A stretch of 47,088 nucleotides of DNA from an uncultured Eubacteriales bacterium (GCA_900544965.1 UQXE01000015.1:1-47088), one strand, 5' to 3'; shown: positions 8,881 to 17,951, counted from the first letter of the stretch. Notes: generated by a model from the letters alone, not told the origin. Made by a program: numbers and translations.

Positions 8881-9252
8881 TCATCCAATTACAATCAAAA
8901 GTTCTCCCGACTCTACAGACGCGCCTTTACTGACCCTGACGTCTGTGACCTTTCCATCGACCGGAGCAAGTATCTCGTTTTCCATCTTCATAGCTTCCAG
9001 CACCAACAAAACATCTCCTGAACGCACATTATCTCCGCTCTTTACGCGCACGTCGACTATTGTGCCCGGCATTGGCGACGTAATGCTCTCCTTGCCTCCA
9101 GCAACCGGCGCCGATGCCGCTGGTTTTGACGGCGCGGACGCTTTCAAAGGCTCAGAAGCGGTTTTGTTTTCTGAAACATTGCTGCCCTGGACGAACTCCT
9201 CGACCTCAACTTCATATTTGGTTCCGTTTACGTTTACTGTAAACTTACGCAT
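8881..9252 (-). CDS. Biotin carrier protein of the decarboxylase complex
   Basis: This is a 123-residue biotinyl-domain protein. The biotin attachment motif EAMKMENEI puts the biotinylated lysine at K89, and the SPMPGTIVDV half of the barrel precedes it by about 30 residues. An Ala/Pro/Ser-rich flexible arm (about 28-57) joins it to an N-terminal segment, as in swinging-arm carriers. It carries CO2 from the alpha to the beta subunit. A GGAGG ribosome binding site is present, and it sits between oadG and oadB. It must be modified by a biotin-protein ligase encoded elsewhere. Confidence 0.92.
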   Translation of the reverse strand: MRKFTVNVNGTKYEVEVEEFVQGSNVSENKTASEPLKASAPSKPAASAPVAGGKESITSPMPGTIVDVRVKSGDNVRSGDVLLVLEAMKMENEILAPVDGKVTDVRVSKGASVESGELLIVIG

Positions 9253-9299
9253 TTTTAATATCCTCCAGCTAATCTTTTTATCTCACAGCAAAAACCGGC

Positions 9300-9638
9300 C
9301 TATTGCACACGCTTGATTGAGCGTATGCGCAGACCGGACATATCCGTCCCCATGTATACGGCCAGCGCGGCCGATATGGCGGCTATAACTTCGCGCCTCC
9401 GCGGACCGGCAAGCAATTCATCTTCACTTTTTAAAGACGTCTCACCTTTTTCCACGCCCGAATCAGCCTTTGATCTTTTATCCTTTACCGCCGCTCCCAT
9501 AAGCTTTACCAACAATATCAGAGCCGCCAACCCAATGAAAACTGTGGCGACTCCCAATAATGTAACCAGCCACGGATTGCCGCCAATACTGGATCTGGCA
9601 ATTACGCCGCTAAACACGCTCATAATTACGCTTCCCAT
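9300..9638 (-). CDS. oadG: Sodium pump decarboxylase gamma subunit (OadG-like)
   Basis: This is a small 112-residue protein with one membrane helix (about residues 23-47: LVTLLGVATVFIGLAALILLV) and a charged soluble tail ending in a short conserved block. That is the architecture of OadG, which holds the alpha and beta subunits together at the membrane. It is the first gene of the four-gene cluster and has AGGAGGA before the ATG. OadG sequences vary a great deal, so the call rests on architecture and context. No sharp promoter is evident in the 130 bp upstream, so readthrough from rluB is possible. Confidence 0.82.
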   Translation of the reverse strand: MGSVIMSVFSGVIARSSIGGNPWLVTLLGVATVFIGLAALILLVKLMGAAVKDKRSKADSGVEKGETSLKSEDELLAGPRRREVIAAISAALAVYMGTDMSGLRIRSIKRVQ

Positions 9639-9766
9639 CTATAGGGTTCCTCCTGAGCTATTGGATTTTTATTAAAATAGGCGGATATCGCATCCTCTCC
9701 CAATTATTTATTATTCGGCATTATCTCCTTTGTTCCTGCTCCAACCCAAACATGAAAATTATATAT

Positions 9767-10486
9767 TTATTTGTTTAAAACGAGCTTGCTAAGAGACTCA
9801 ACTTCTTCCCTGGTTAGATATCTCCAATCGCCGCTTTTTAGTCCGCCCAAACGCAGGTTTCCAAGCCTGACCCTCCGTAATCTTAAGGTTTTATGGCCTA
9901 TAGCGTCCAGCATCCTCCTCACCTGACGGTTTCTCCCCTCATGAATGGTGATGTAAAGTTCTGTGTTTTCCTCATCAAGCCGCCTTATTCCGTCAACGCG
10001 CGCCGGCGAAGTAATTCCATCATCCAATAGCACGCCCTTCTCCAGCGTTGCCCTATCCTCATCGCTTATTATTCCGCCGCAGATCACCCTATATGTCTTA
10101 TCTATCATTCGGCTTGGATGCATTATGCCGTTGGCCAGCTCGCCGTCGTTTGTGACCAATATCAGACCTTCCGAATCAATATCCAATCTGCCAACATTAT
10201 ATAGCCTGTATGGAAGAGCTTTAAAAACGTCCATAACCGTCTTCCTGCCCTCCGGATCGCTTGCCGTGCATACCATACCTCTGGGCTTGTTAAACATTAT
10301 AGTTACCTTTTGCCCCACTATATATATAGGCGCTCCATCAAGCAAAACATTATCCTTGTCAGGTTCCACGCGCATGCCAATGGCCGCAACGCGGCCATTG
10401 ACGCTAACCCTGCCTTGGGATATTATCTCTTCACACTTCCGCCTTGACGCCACACCCGCGTCAGCCATAAATTTCTGCAATCTCAT
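9767..10486 (-). CDS. rRNA large/small-subunit pseudouridine synthase, RsuA/RluB family
   Basis: This converts uridine to pseudouridine in rRNA. An N-terminal S4 RNA-binding domain (MRLQKFMADAGVASRRKCEE onward) is followed by the RsuA/RluB catalytic domain, with the active-site Asp in GRLDIDSEGLILVTNDG and the late motif HEGRNRQVRRMLDAIGH. I start it at the ATG of MRLQKF because GGAGG lies six bases upstream; a seven-codon longer start has no such site. Its length of 239 residues is typical of RluB/YpuL of Firmicutes. It is the last gene of the group beginning at the site-2 protease. Confidence 0.92.
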   Translation of the reverse strand: MRLQKFMADAGVASRRKCEEIISQGRVSVNGRVAAIGMRVEPDKDNVLLDGAPIYIVGQKVTIMFNKPRGMVCTASDPEGRKTVMDVFKALPYRLYNVGRLDIDSEGLILVTNDGELANGIMHPSRMIDKTYRVICGGIISDEDRATLEKGVLLDDGITSPARVDGIRRLDEENTELYITIHEGRNRQVRRMLDAIGHKTLRLRRVRLGNLRLGGLKSGDWRYLTREEVESLSKLVLNK

Positions 10487-10530
10487 TCGCAGCCTCCAGT
10501 TGCTCATACTGCTTGCAGATTAACGCAAAT

Positions 10531-11664
10531 TTATCTTCCCGTCAAGACTCCTAAAAGCATATTAAAATAATCCTCTAATCCCCATGCTTCTATATCCTCC
10601 GTTGCCACAAGAGGCTCTGCGGCCACTAACCTGGCGTCGTCCCATAATTCCAGCCTTCCTATCTCGGTACCCTTTTTCACTGGCGCATCGACCTGCCTAG
10701 GTATTACAATCCTTGTTTTAAGCAGCGCCCCCTCCTCAATTTTTACCGGTACAACTATATCCTTGCTGACAGTAACAGAAACCAGGCCTTTAGAGCCCTT
10801 ATTAACCTTGACCCTGGCAACCGGATCTCCGGTCTTGACCAGCCGCGACATGCAAAATGCCTCAAACCCATAGTCCAGCATATCCATTGATTCAGGAAAG
10901 ATATCGGGAGAGTTCAGCACCACGCCTATCAGCTCCATATCCGTTCTCTTTGCGGAAAACACCAAACATTTTCCAGCGGCTTTAGTATATCCTGTTTTTA
11001 TCCCGTTTCCGCCTTCATACTGCCATAGTATCTTATTTTTGCTTTTCAGCGTGCGCTTTACGTTGCCTGTTTCCGTGTTATAATATGGGGTAGCCGCGAT
11101 TTCCCTGAAGGTTTCATTGTTCATTGCTTCTCTGGCTATTGCCGCTAGGTCGAACGCGCTTGTATAATGCTCCGGATCATGCAGACCGTTTGGCGTGACA
11201 AAATGAGTATTCGTCAATCCAAGGCTTAAAGCGCGTTCGTTCATTAGATCCGAAAAGCCTTCTATAGAACCTCCGATATGTATCGCAATGGCTATTGCGG
11301 CGTCATTTCCTGAGTTGAGCATAAGCCCGTAAACCAGGTCCCTTAGGCTGAGCTTCTCATTTTTCTGGATATACATGCTTGACCCTTCAACGCCGTAAGC
11401 CTCAGACGCCGTGGTAACAATATCGTCAAGGTTGCCTCTTTCAATAGCTATCAGGGCTGTCATTATCTTGGTTGTGCTCGCCATAGGAAGCCGCTGATGG
11501 GCGTTCTGCCCAAAGAGCACCTTTCCAGTGCTCTGCTCAATCACTATGGCAGCCTGAGACTCTATCGGCGGCTCCGAGATCTCCGCCGTAGCCAAGGCTG
11601 GTGACAACAACAGCACGGCAAGCAATGATATGGCTATTCCGCTTGCAATCCAGCGCTTTTGCAT
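10531..11664 (-). CDS. dacF: D-alanyl-D-alanine carboxypeptidase (penicillin-binding protein 5/6 family, DacF-like)
   Basis: This is a secreted or membrane-attached serine peptidase that trims the terminal D-Ala of peptidoglycan stem peptides. The start MQKRWIASG gives a clean signal peptide with an Ala-x-Ala cleavage region (SPALATAEIS). The three active-site motifs are present: SxxK (STTK, at about 63-66 from this start), SGN (NSGNDAA), and KTG (GIKTGYT). The C-terminal PBP5 beta domain and a short amphipathic tail follow. The frame is open upstream for 40 more codons, but that part is the shadow of the ytfJ 3' end. No good ribosome binding site is visible, so translation may be coupled to ytfJ. 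Linkage to scpAB and ytfJ suggests a DacF role, by inference. Confidence 0.9.
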   Translation of the reverse strand: MQKRWIASGIAISLLAVLLLSPALATAEISEPPIESQAAIVIEQSTGKVLFGQNAHQRLPMASTTKIMTALIAIERGNLDDIVTTASEAYGVEGSSMYIQKNEKLSLRDLVYGLMLNSGNDAAIAIAIHIGGSIEGFSDLMNERALSLGLTNTHFVTPNGLHDPEHYTSAFDLAAIAREAMNNETFREIAATPYYNTETGNVKRTLKSKNKILWQYEGGNGIKTGYTKAAGKCLVFSAKRTDMELIGVVLNSPDIFPESMDMLDYGFEAFCMSRLVKTGDPVARVKVNKGSKGLVSVTVSKDIVVPVKIEEGALLKTRIVIPRQVDAPVKKGTEIGRLELWDDARLVAAEPLVATEDIEAWGLEDYFNMLLGVLTGR

Positions 11665-11665
11665 A

Positions 11666-12127
11666 TTATTCGTTACCCGTCTCATCATTCTGACTGTTTT
11701 GCCGGCCGTTTTGTTTATTGCTGTTGTCGCAGCATTCCTTGAACATCGAGCGTATTGAACATAAGAGCTGAGGCACCTTCTCAATCACCCTGTCGACAGT
11801 GCATTCATAATGTACCGGAAGGACCTTGACGTCGCCCGAGTTTACCGTTAAAAAAGCCATCGGCGTAAGGCACATTCCCGCAACTGCCGTTCCGGCAAAG
11901 GGATATCTTCCATCCTGTTGTGAATCCATGGACGCGCCGCTTTGCTTTACAGGGGATTTTGCCCCGTACTCGCCGCCGCCCGACAGGAAGCCGAGTGAAA
12001 CCTTTGAAACCGGCAGAACCATGGTTTCCCCCTCGGTCATTATGGGGGAACCTACAATGGTGTTAACATCCACCATGTTCTTGATCTGCGTCATGGACGT
12101 TTGCATTATGTTTTCAATGGGATGCAT
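11666..12127 (-). CDS. ytfJ: GerW/YtfJ-family sporulation protein
   Basis: This is a 153-residue protein of the YtfJ (GerW) family, found in spore-formers and needed for normal spore germination in Bacillus. Its core is MQTSMTQIKNMVDVNTIVG followed by the characteristic glycine-rich GFLSGGGEYG. The C-terminal part is acidic and Asn/Gln-rich. It overlaps the end of the DUF2953 gene by 14 bp, and its stop lies just before the dacF start. The family name is well supported; the molecular function is not established. Confidence 0.88.
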   Translation of the reverse strand: MHPIENIMQTSMTQIKNMVDVNTIVGSPIMTEGETMVLPVSKVSLGFLSGGGEYGAKSPVKQSGASMDSQQDGRYPFAGTAVAGMCLTPMAFLTVNSGDVKVLPVHYECTVDRVIEKVPQLLCSIRSMFKECCDNSNKQNGRQNSQNDETGNE

Positions 12128-12695
12128 ATCTTTGCCTGCCTTTCCTTACTTTGTTTTTAAAATAGACACCTATAATTTGAAGCAAACTTATGATTAATAT
12201 GCCTTCCATGTTTATCCTGAACGCGTTTTTATTGAACACCGGCATGATTTCTATTTTAATTGCGTCTTTACCAACAGCGGGCAGAAGTATGCGTGCCGAA
12301 TTATCCAAAACGCTTCTAAGGAGCCCTGTAAGCATGGCCGTGTAAAATGCGTTGTCAGCTATGCCTACCGTGCCTGTAACATCGAACTTTTTTATTTTCA
12401 GCCATTTCATGTTATCAAACAACCATGTTATAGCTGTCCTGCGTTTTTTGCTCTTTTTTGGAAAAATCATACTGAACGTGCCGTTCTGCCTGAACTGCAT
12501 AATTCTTAGCCCGTTCATAGCGGTAAATTGAAGCTTGATAATCATGGATTTTTTGATAATTCTATAAAAAAAACATATGTCAACATAGATCCTGCATATC
12601 GATCCACGCAGGCATAGATCAATATCTATTTTTACCGGATATAGCAACCCGCATATAAGTGCAGCTATAGGCATAAGTGCCAACAGCACATACAT
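12114..12695 (-). CDS. DUF2953 domain protein
   Basis: This 193-residue protein has a hydrophobic N-terminus (MYVLLALMPIAALICGLLYP), a strand-rich middle with a KSKKRRTAITW basic patch, and DUF2953-like GTVGIADNAFYTAMLTG and a C-terminal hydrophobic segment. I start at the ATG with GGAGGG just upstream rather than 20 codons earlier. DUF2953 genes sit directly beside ytfJ in many Clostridia and Bacilli, which suggests a shared sporulation role. The biochemical function is unknown. Confidence 0.8.
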   Translation of the reverse strand: MYVLLALMPIAALICGLLYPVKIDIDLCLRGSICRIYVDICFFYRIIKKSMIIKLQFTAMNGLRIMQFRQNGTFSMIFPKKSKKRRTAITWLFDNMKWLKIKKFDVTGTVGIADNAFYTAMLTGLLRSVLDNSARILLPAVGKDAIKIEIMPVFNKNAFRINMEGILIISLLQIIGVYFKNKVRKGRQRYASH

Positions 12696-12827
12696 GTTCC
12701 CTCCAGCGGTTATAACTTCGGGATTATCCGCTAACCGCAGAATTATGTTTCCCATATTAAAGCAAAAATATTTGATAGAAATGGAAATCGCTTTTTTGTT
12801 TAAAATCCAATGTCTAAAATCAGCAGC

Positions 12828-13391
12828 CTACACGTTTTCAACGTTCTGGTCCCCGTCGGAAACATCCCCCGTCCCCTCGGCAAACTCCGAATAATCGGGA
12901 AGATCGCATATGGAATTAAGCCCAAAGAGGCGCAGGAAAGCATCCGTTGTGCCGAAGAGGACGGGACGACCTACCGTATCCCTTCTGCCCCTTTCCTCTA
13001 TTAACTTCTGCTTTAACAGCTGGCTAATGGCATATTCGCAGCGCACCCCCCTTATAGCCTCTACCTCCGCTCTGGTAGCAGGCTGCTTATAAGCTACTAT
13101 CGCAAGGGTTTCAAGCATCGACTGGGAGAGCGCTTTTTCCTGCGGAGGGGCATAAAATCTGCCAACAAATTCGGAATAGCTTGGGTTGGACACCATCTGA
13201 ACCGTTTCATCAGTGATGTAGATCATTACGCCGCGCTGCTGGCTGGCGTATTCAGACTGCATTTTAAACAGCAGCATGCGCACCTCAAGCTCCGTGAGCC
13301 CCATCGCCTGCCTTAGATCGCCTATATCAACTGGATCCCCCGATATGAACAAAAGGCACTCGATGCGCCCAAACAATTGCTTATCATCCAA
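12828..13391 (-). CDS. scpB: Segregation and condensation protein B
   Basis: ScpB is the dimeric winged-helix subunit of the SMC-ScpAB complex that organises and segregates the nucleoid. This 187-residue protein has the conserved LFISGDPVDIGDL N-terminal helix and the family signature YKQPATRAEVEAIRGV, then VGRPVLFGTTDAFLRLFGL. It starts with TTG directly after the scpA stop (2-bp gap), so translation is probably coupled. The acidic C-terminal tail is typical. Confidence 0.94.
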   Translation of the reverse strand: MDDKQLFGRIECLLFISGDPVDIGDLRQAMGLTELEVRMLLFKMQSEYASQQRGVMIYITDETVQMVSNPSYSEFVGRFYAPPQEKALSQSMLETLAIVAYKQPATRAEVEAIRGVRCEYAISQLLKQKLIEERGRRDTVGRPVLFGTTDAFLRLFGLNSICDLPDYSEFAEGTGDVSDGDQNVENV

Positions 13392-13393
13392 GG

Positions 13394-14167
13394 TTACAGC
13401 ACCCCTTCATCATAATCGCCCGCATAGTCGAGATCATATCGCTTCAGGTCAAGCGCGTACAGCATAATAGGCGCATATGGACGGTTTTGCGCGAAATGCA
13501 GCTCTCCATGAACCGCCATAGCCAGCATGGCCATAAAGGTTACTATTATCTCCATCTTCGTTGCGCCTTTGTTAAAGCAGTCTTCAAGAGCAATCTTTTT
13601 ACTGTTTAATAGTTTTGCTCTCAAACGCTTTATCATATCCTCAACTGTGAATTCATCATAGCTTACGCTGTGCGCTCTATTTTCGCCTTCGTCTTCGTTC
13701 CTTGCACGCGCCAGCAATGTCTTAATAGCTGCATATAAGGCATCCGAGCTTCCTGTTTTCCAGATTATTTCGGGAGCCGGCAACGGGAATTCCTCCCTGT
13801 TGCGGCTGATAATCAACGATGCCTCCTCATGAAGCTCGGATAATCTTTTGCTTATTGCCTTAAACTGCTTGTATTCCTGAAGACGAATTATGAACTCCGC
13901 CTCCGTATCATCGTCCTCATCATTGGCGGCGGCTGGCGGACGCGGCAGCAGCGTTTTTGACTTTATATATAACAGAGTCGCCGCAGTAGCAAGAAATTCG
14001 CTCGCCACGTCCATATCAAGATCATCTATTTCATCCATGTACCGCAAATATTGCGACGTTATTTCGGATACAAAGATATCCTTAATATCTATCTCCGCCC
14101 TTTCAGTAAGGTGCAGCAAAAGATCCAGCGGCCCCTCGAACTGTCTTAAATGAATTTTATAATCCAT
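13394..14167 (-). CDS. scpA: Segregation and condensation protein A
   Basis: ScpA is the kleisin that bridges the two SMC heads. This 257-residue protein begins with the family motif FEGPLDLLLHLTERAEIDIKDI, carries SEFLATAATLLYIKSKTLLP, and ends in a winged-helix region (KMEIIVTFMAMLAMAVHGELHFAQ). It is adjacent to scpB, as in nearly all Firmicutes, and two bases downstream of the site-2 protease gene. Confidence 0.94.
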   Translation of the reverse strand: MDYKIHLRQFEGPLDLLLHLTERAEIDIKDIFVSEITSQYLRYMDEIDDLDMDVASEFLATAATLLYIKSKTLLPRPPAAANDEDDDTEAEFIIRLQEYKQFKAISKRLSELHEEASLIISRNREEFPLPAPEIIWKTGSSDALYAAIKTLLARARNEDEGENRAHSVSYDEFTVEDMIKRLRAKLLNSKKIALEDCFNKGATKMEIIVTFMAMLAMAVHGELHFAQNRPYAPIMLYALDLKRYDLDYAGDYDEGVL

Positions 14168-14169
14168 TA

Positions 14170-14880
14170 TTAAAACAATCCGTAGAAGGCGGCAAATACA
14201 GATGTTATAGCGTTAAAAATACCGTCTATCAATATACTAAATATCCCCGTATAACTAAGTATCAGCAAAACGATGATCAAAATCATCATTCCATAACGGT
14301 TCAGCGTCATTAAAGCCGAAGGCCCGAAATTGCGCAGTATAAATCCTTCTAATAGGTGTGAACCGTCAAGCGGCGGAATGGGGAGCAGGTTAAAGACCGC
14401 AAGCGTGATATTAATCATGACAAAACTGCTCATAAAGTACATCAATATATTTGCTATCTTATTATCAAACACAAAGATGTAGCTCCATGCGGCTTTTAAA
14501 TGTAAGTCGCTAAGCCCGCCGATCTTAAATACCGCGTCCACAACGAGCACGCTTAACAAAGCAAGCGATATATTTGCTATAATTCCCGCAAGGGATACCA
14601 TTATATTATCCTTTTTGGGATTTCGAAAGTTGCGCGGATTTACAGGTACGGCCCTTGCCCACCCAAAACCCACTAAAGCCACCATCAATAAACCTATTGG
14701 ATCAATATGCTTTAGGGGGTTAAGAGTCATCCTGCCCATGCTGTAGGCGGTCATATCACCAGCCTTATACGCCGTATACGCATGAGCCCATTCATGAACA
14801 GAAAGCGCAATGACGAATGCCGGCAGCATATACAAAAATCCCTGAAGCCTGTCTAATATAAAATCAAACAAAGATGTCAC
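14170..14880 (-). CDS. Site-2 protease family (M50B) membrane metalloprotease homologue
   Basis: This 236-residue polytopic membrane protein has the zinc motif HEWAH (H29, E30, H33) in the first membrane segment and the distal ligand motif NLLPIPPLDGSHLL, which supplies the Asp. It lacks a PDZ domain, as in the short rhomboid-like/YwhC group of M50B proteases that lie next to scpA in Firmicutes. It should cleave membrane proteins within the bilayer; no substrate is predicted. The start is GTG with a weak AGG-type site. It is the first gene of the group ending at the pseudouridine synthase. Confidence 0.88.
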   Translation of the reverse strand: MTSLFDFILDRLQGFLYMLPAFVIALSVHEWAHAYTAYKAGDMTAYSMGRMTLNPLKHIDPIGLLMVALVGFGWARAVPVNPRNFRNPKKDNIMVSLAGIIANISLALLSVLVVDAVFKIGGLSDLHLKAAWSYIFVFDNKIANILMYFMSSFVMINITLAVFNLLPIPPLDGSHLLEGFILRNFGPSALMTLNRYGMMILIIVLLILSYTGIFSILIDGIFNAITSVFAAFYGLF

Positions 14881-14952
14881 CTCAAACCTTAATATTTAGA
14901 GAACCAGTAAGGGCAGATACATAAGCCTCTCTGTTTTATTCTGCTGAAATCA

Positions 14953-14981
14953 ATTATACGTTAGCTAAGGAAAGTTTGCAA
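14953..14981 (-). promoter_or_regulatory. SigA-type promoter of the M50-scpAB-ytfJ-dacF group
   Basis: TTGCAA and TATAAT on the minus strand are separated by 17 bp, about 73 bp before the site-2 protease start codon. This is a strong match to the housekeeping consensus. Confidence 0.78.
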
Positions 14982-15462
14982 GTAAAGCAAATTTTCATCA
15001 ATCAATGCATTTATTGTAAATATTATAGTTGCTACGGATTGATACATTAAGTGTTGCCACGATTTGCTATACTTACGCCTTTAAAGGGGGATGGGATATA
15101 AAATAAGGATAACAAATCATGAAATAGCGTAAAGTGGCGTGGATACTATGCCTTTTGCTTTTAAACGTTTGTGTCCGTAATTCCAAAACTCCGAAAGGGG
15201 CGTGCGATTGGTTCCGGCTTCCCCTGAAGCATATAAAGACGGTATAAGGCAATGTTGCGGTAATGTGGTTGTCTCCGCCATTCCCCAAAAAAGATTTCTA
15301 CCGATTAGCAAATTAAAAAAGTGATTATTACAGATTGGCTTTCGTTGCTTTAACCTTCTTAATATCACATAAACAAGTACACAAGGCGCATTTATTTAAT
15401 GAGGGCGCAGGCATTTCACAGTTTACGGAGACGGCCCGTTCGCTCCGAGCGTGGAAGTATGC
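14982..15462. other. Non-coding stretch before the mobile-element region
   Basis: There is no gene I can support here. Short open frames on both strands lack ribosome binding sites and family motifs. The segment lies between the host operon promoter and the truncated methyltransferase, so it may be decayed mobile-element border DNA. Confidence 0.5.
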
Positions 15463-15735
15463 TTAATAAGCGCGTGCCTTTCTCGCTCGAATCAGCAAAA
15501 AATCAGGTTTATGCCAATACTTTTTATATTTATATACTGGATATCGCCTCATCATTGCATCGCTCGGCAACGGTTCAAGAAGCTTTTCAATAACAAATCC
15601 GGCACTAATAAGCGCGTTCAAAACAGCTGAGAAGAAGCGGTGATATTTAATGACATTGTCCACTATCCGCGTCGTTTTTCGCTCGCCCAAATCGCTGTAA
15701 TCGATTAGATTGTAATGTGTGATATTGTCTCTAGT
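15463..15735 (-). pseudogene. 3' fragment of a class I SAM-dependent methyltransferase
   Basis: The last about 85 codons read NITHYNLIDYSDLGERKTTR, then VDNVIKYHRFFSAVLNALISAGFVIEKLLEP and a closing KPDFLLIRARK. This matches the C-terminal end of the small SAM methyltransferases of Clostridia, where the sheet ends in a similar YHR...GF.IEKL.EP pattern. The SAM-binding N-terminal two thirds is missing; upstream sequence turns into the promoter zone of the plus-strand recombinase. The gene was therefore cut at about 15730, most likely when the outer element entered or by a later deletion. No other part of the gene is visible in the window. Confidence 0.65.
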
Positions 15736-15786
15736 CAAGCTGATGAAAGCAGATACAGAAAAGCCTCGAAAACACCGGAGTTTTGC

Positions 15787-15815
15787 GTGACAACGGCAAT
15801 CGGATATAGTAAAAT
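15787..15815 (+). promoter_or_regulatory. Promoter of the outer serine recombinase
   Basis: GTGACA and TAAAAT are separated by 17 bp, 46 bp before the GTG start. A perfect 11-bp inverted repeat (CGGCAATCGGA at 15794-15804 and its complement at 15837-15847) flanks the -10 box and start-site region and may be an operator or recombinase-binding arm. Confidence 0.65.
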
Positions 15816-15860
15816 AGCACCTGTAAATACAGCCTGTCCGATTGCCGGAAAGGAGGCTGC

Positions 15861-16055
15861 GTGAGGCAATCGAGTACAAAGAAATCCCGTGATACCACCG
15901 CTGCTCTGTATGTGCGCTTGTCCTGTGACGATAACCTTGAACGCGACAGTTACAGCATCATCAATCAAAAGGCAATGCTGTCCAAATACGCTAAGGAGCG
16001 GGGGTTTACGAACCCCCGCTTTTTTGTTGACGACGGAGTCTCAGGCAGCACGTTT
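15861..16055 (+). pseudogene. Outer serine recombinase, N-terminal piece
   Basis: The start is GTG with an ideal AGGAGG six bases upstream. It encodes the first 65 residues of a resolvase-type catalytic domain: AALYVRLSCDD with the nucleophile serine, then SIINQKAMLSKYAKERGF and FFVDDGVSGSTF. Homology stops after that Phe; the frame then runs A-D-V-R and stops inside the terminal repeat of the inner element. The missing next residues (DRPGWNEM...) are found at 27563, on the same strand, so the gene is interrupted rather than simply truncated. Confidence 0.85.
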
Positions 16056-16061
16056 GCTGAC

Positions 16062-16075
16062 GTTAGATAGCGATA
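16062..16075. repeat. Left terminal inverted repeat of the inner element
   Basis: GTTAGATAGCGATA is the exact reverse complement of 27542-27555. It overlaps the stop codon (TAA on the minus strand) of the inner recombinase gene. Confidence 0.85.
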
Positions 16076-17700
16076 CTTTTAATATCCACCATATTGCGGC
16101 GGTCATGGTTGGTAATCTCGGTAGGCTGCTCGGTATCAATCTGCCCGACAAAGCTGTAATGTATCTCGATTTTCCGCGTGTTGGTTTCCCGGTCTAACTC
16201 ATGTACCAAAATGCGGTCAATCAGTTCATGGACATTCTCATAGGTCAACTCTTGTATGCCGCTGTACTTGCCGACAATCTGAATAAACCTTGATATACCC
16301 CTTTTTCGCTCGGTAACGGATGCAATCTGTTTGCAGTTCGTCTATCCTTGCGGCAAGGAATTTCTTTTCGTCCTCATAGCCGGAAGTTAGAAAAACAAAC
16401 CTTTCGTCCGTCAGCCTGCCTAATGCGTTGTCCTCATACAGCTTGCGGAAAAGCGTATCAAGTTCCGTCATACGCGCCTGCGCTTTGGATAACTCCTTTT
16501 GCTGCTGCATGAGCGCCCTTTTCGCTTCCCTATCACCGTACTCGGTGGCTTTGCCGATAAACTCCTGTTCATGCTCCTTTACATACCGCAAAACCCGCCG
16601 CATATCTTCAAGCACTAATTCAAGCAAGATGTTTTTGCGTATATAGTGAGAAGAACACGCCGCGCCCGATCTCGCCCGGTTGCGCCACGCCCCGCAAGAA
16701 TACGAATACTTGCGCGGCTCAATGCTTACGCCCTGTTGAGAATACATCTTGTGTCCGCAATCGGCGCAGAACAGCAAGCCGGAAAAAATATCAATCTCCG
16801 CTGCCTTTGTCGGGCGGTGGCGGGTAGCGATCCGCTTTTGTGCAAGGTCAAACGTTTCCTCGTCGATTAGCGGTTCATGGGTATTGGGGAAAAGGTAGCG
16901 GTGTTCCTTGTCGTTTTTACGGGTCTTTTTCGACTTATACGATACCTTGTGCGTTTTCGCGGTAATGGTATGCCCCAAATACTCCTGCCGCCCAATATGT
17001 CGTAAAGCGTTTTATCCGGCCAGGTGTGGGGGCAATCATGGCCTTTTGGTATCTTGTCTGCCCTGTGCGCTGATAGCGTAACGCTACAATGGTCGGTACT
17101 TTATTGTCCGCAAGCCACTTTTGGATTTCGCACATCCGAATACCGCTTACAAACATAGCGAAAACCTGTTTTACAACCGGCGCGGTTGTTCGGATCGGGG
17201 ATATAGCCATAGGGATATTGGCCGTTGACGCGCTCGCCTTTCTGCGCCTGCGCCTGTTTTACGGCGCGTATCTTCTTGCTTGTGTCGCGGGCGTAAAACT
17301 CGTTAAACCAGTACCGCAGAGGGGTAAACTCGTTGTCCTCTCTCGCGGTGTCAACTCCGTCGTTGATAGCGATATACCGTACTCCATTTTCGGGGAATAC
17401 AATCTCTATTAACTCGCCTGTTTTCAGATAGTTTCTGTCAAGACGGGAGAGGTCTTTTGTAATGACCGTCGCCACTCGTCCGGCTTCCACTTCCTGCAAC
17501 ATAGCTTGAAGCCCCTCGCGCCCAAAACTCACGCCGGAAAATCCGTCGTCCACGAAAAACCGCGTATTCAAAAAATGATGTTCGTCCTCATAGCGTTGAA
17601 GTATCATCTTTTGGTGCTGTATGCTTCCGCTTTCCCCAGCCTGCATATCCTCTTGACTTAAACGGCAGTAAAGGGCGGTTATTTTATTCGACTGTAACAT
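16063..17700 (-). pseudogene. Inner large serine recombinase, broken by frameshifts
   Basis: Read across frames this is one large serine recombinase of about 545 residues. The first frame gives the catalytic domain (ALYCRLSQED with the nucleophile Ser, VITKDLSRLDRNYL, then NEFYARDTSKKIRAVKQAQAQKGERV). Next come the recombinase domain (TAPVVKQVFAMFVSGIRMCEIQKWLA), a zinc-ribbon segment (LFCADCGHKMYSQQG with a later Cys), a coiled coil (about 16350-16520), and the C-terminal VHELIDRILVHELDRETNTRKIEIHYSF. Frame changes occur near 17180 (with loss of about ten codons), 17035, 16983 and 16295. It abuts the left end of the element, the expected place for its integrase. As sequenced it cannot make a full protein. 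Confidence 0.85.
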
Positions 17701-17777
17701 TTGTCCTCCTTTCCGACAGCCGAATAAACAGGTATAATGTACTGCTTATATGATACCATATCCCGCCGCCAAATGCA

Positions 17778-17951
17778 CTACTCGGACGCGGAAAAGCCCG
17801 GTTTTCCGGGCTTTGTTTGCAAATCCTTTACAATGAGTTTTTCAATCTTTTTGTGAATTGTATCGGTTGCCTTTTCGCTCGGCAACGCCCTAACAAGATA
17901 GGTGATTTTCCCAATCCTGCGTTCTGTAATTACTTCCTGTTTTTTATCCAA
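17778..17951 (-). CDS. TnpW-like transposon-encoded small protein
   Basis: This 57-codon frame starts with TTG behind an AGGAGG site eight bases upstream. The peptide contains ITERRIGKITYLVRALPSE and IHKKIEKLIVKDL, the pattern of the small TnpW proteins found beside recombinases of Clostridia elements. It lies about 80 bp from the recombinase start, in the same direction. A GCCCGG-TTTT-CCGGGC hairpin lies within its 3' end and could act as a weak terminator. The function is unknown. Confidence 0.6.
   Translation of the reverse strand: MDKKQEVITERRIGKITYLVRALPSEKATDTIHKKIEKLIVKDLQTKPGKPGFSASE

Noticed and set aside
11665..11784. N-terminal 40-codon extension of the D-Ala-D-Ala carboxypeptidase
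   Set aside because: It lies within the 3' part of ytfJ in another frame, and the start at MQKRW gives a proper signal peptide.
15117..15368. 83-codon minus-strand frame before the methyltransferase fragment
   Set aside because: No start signal and no family resemblance; probably chance.
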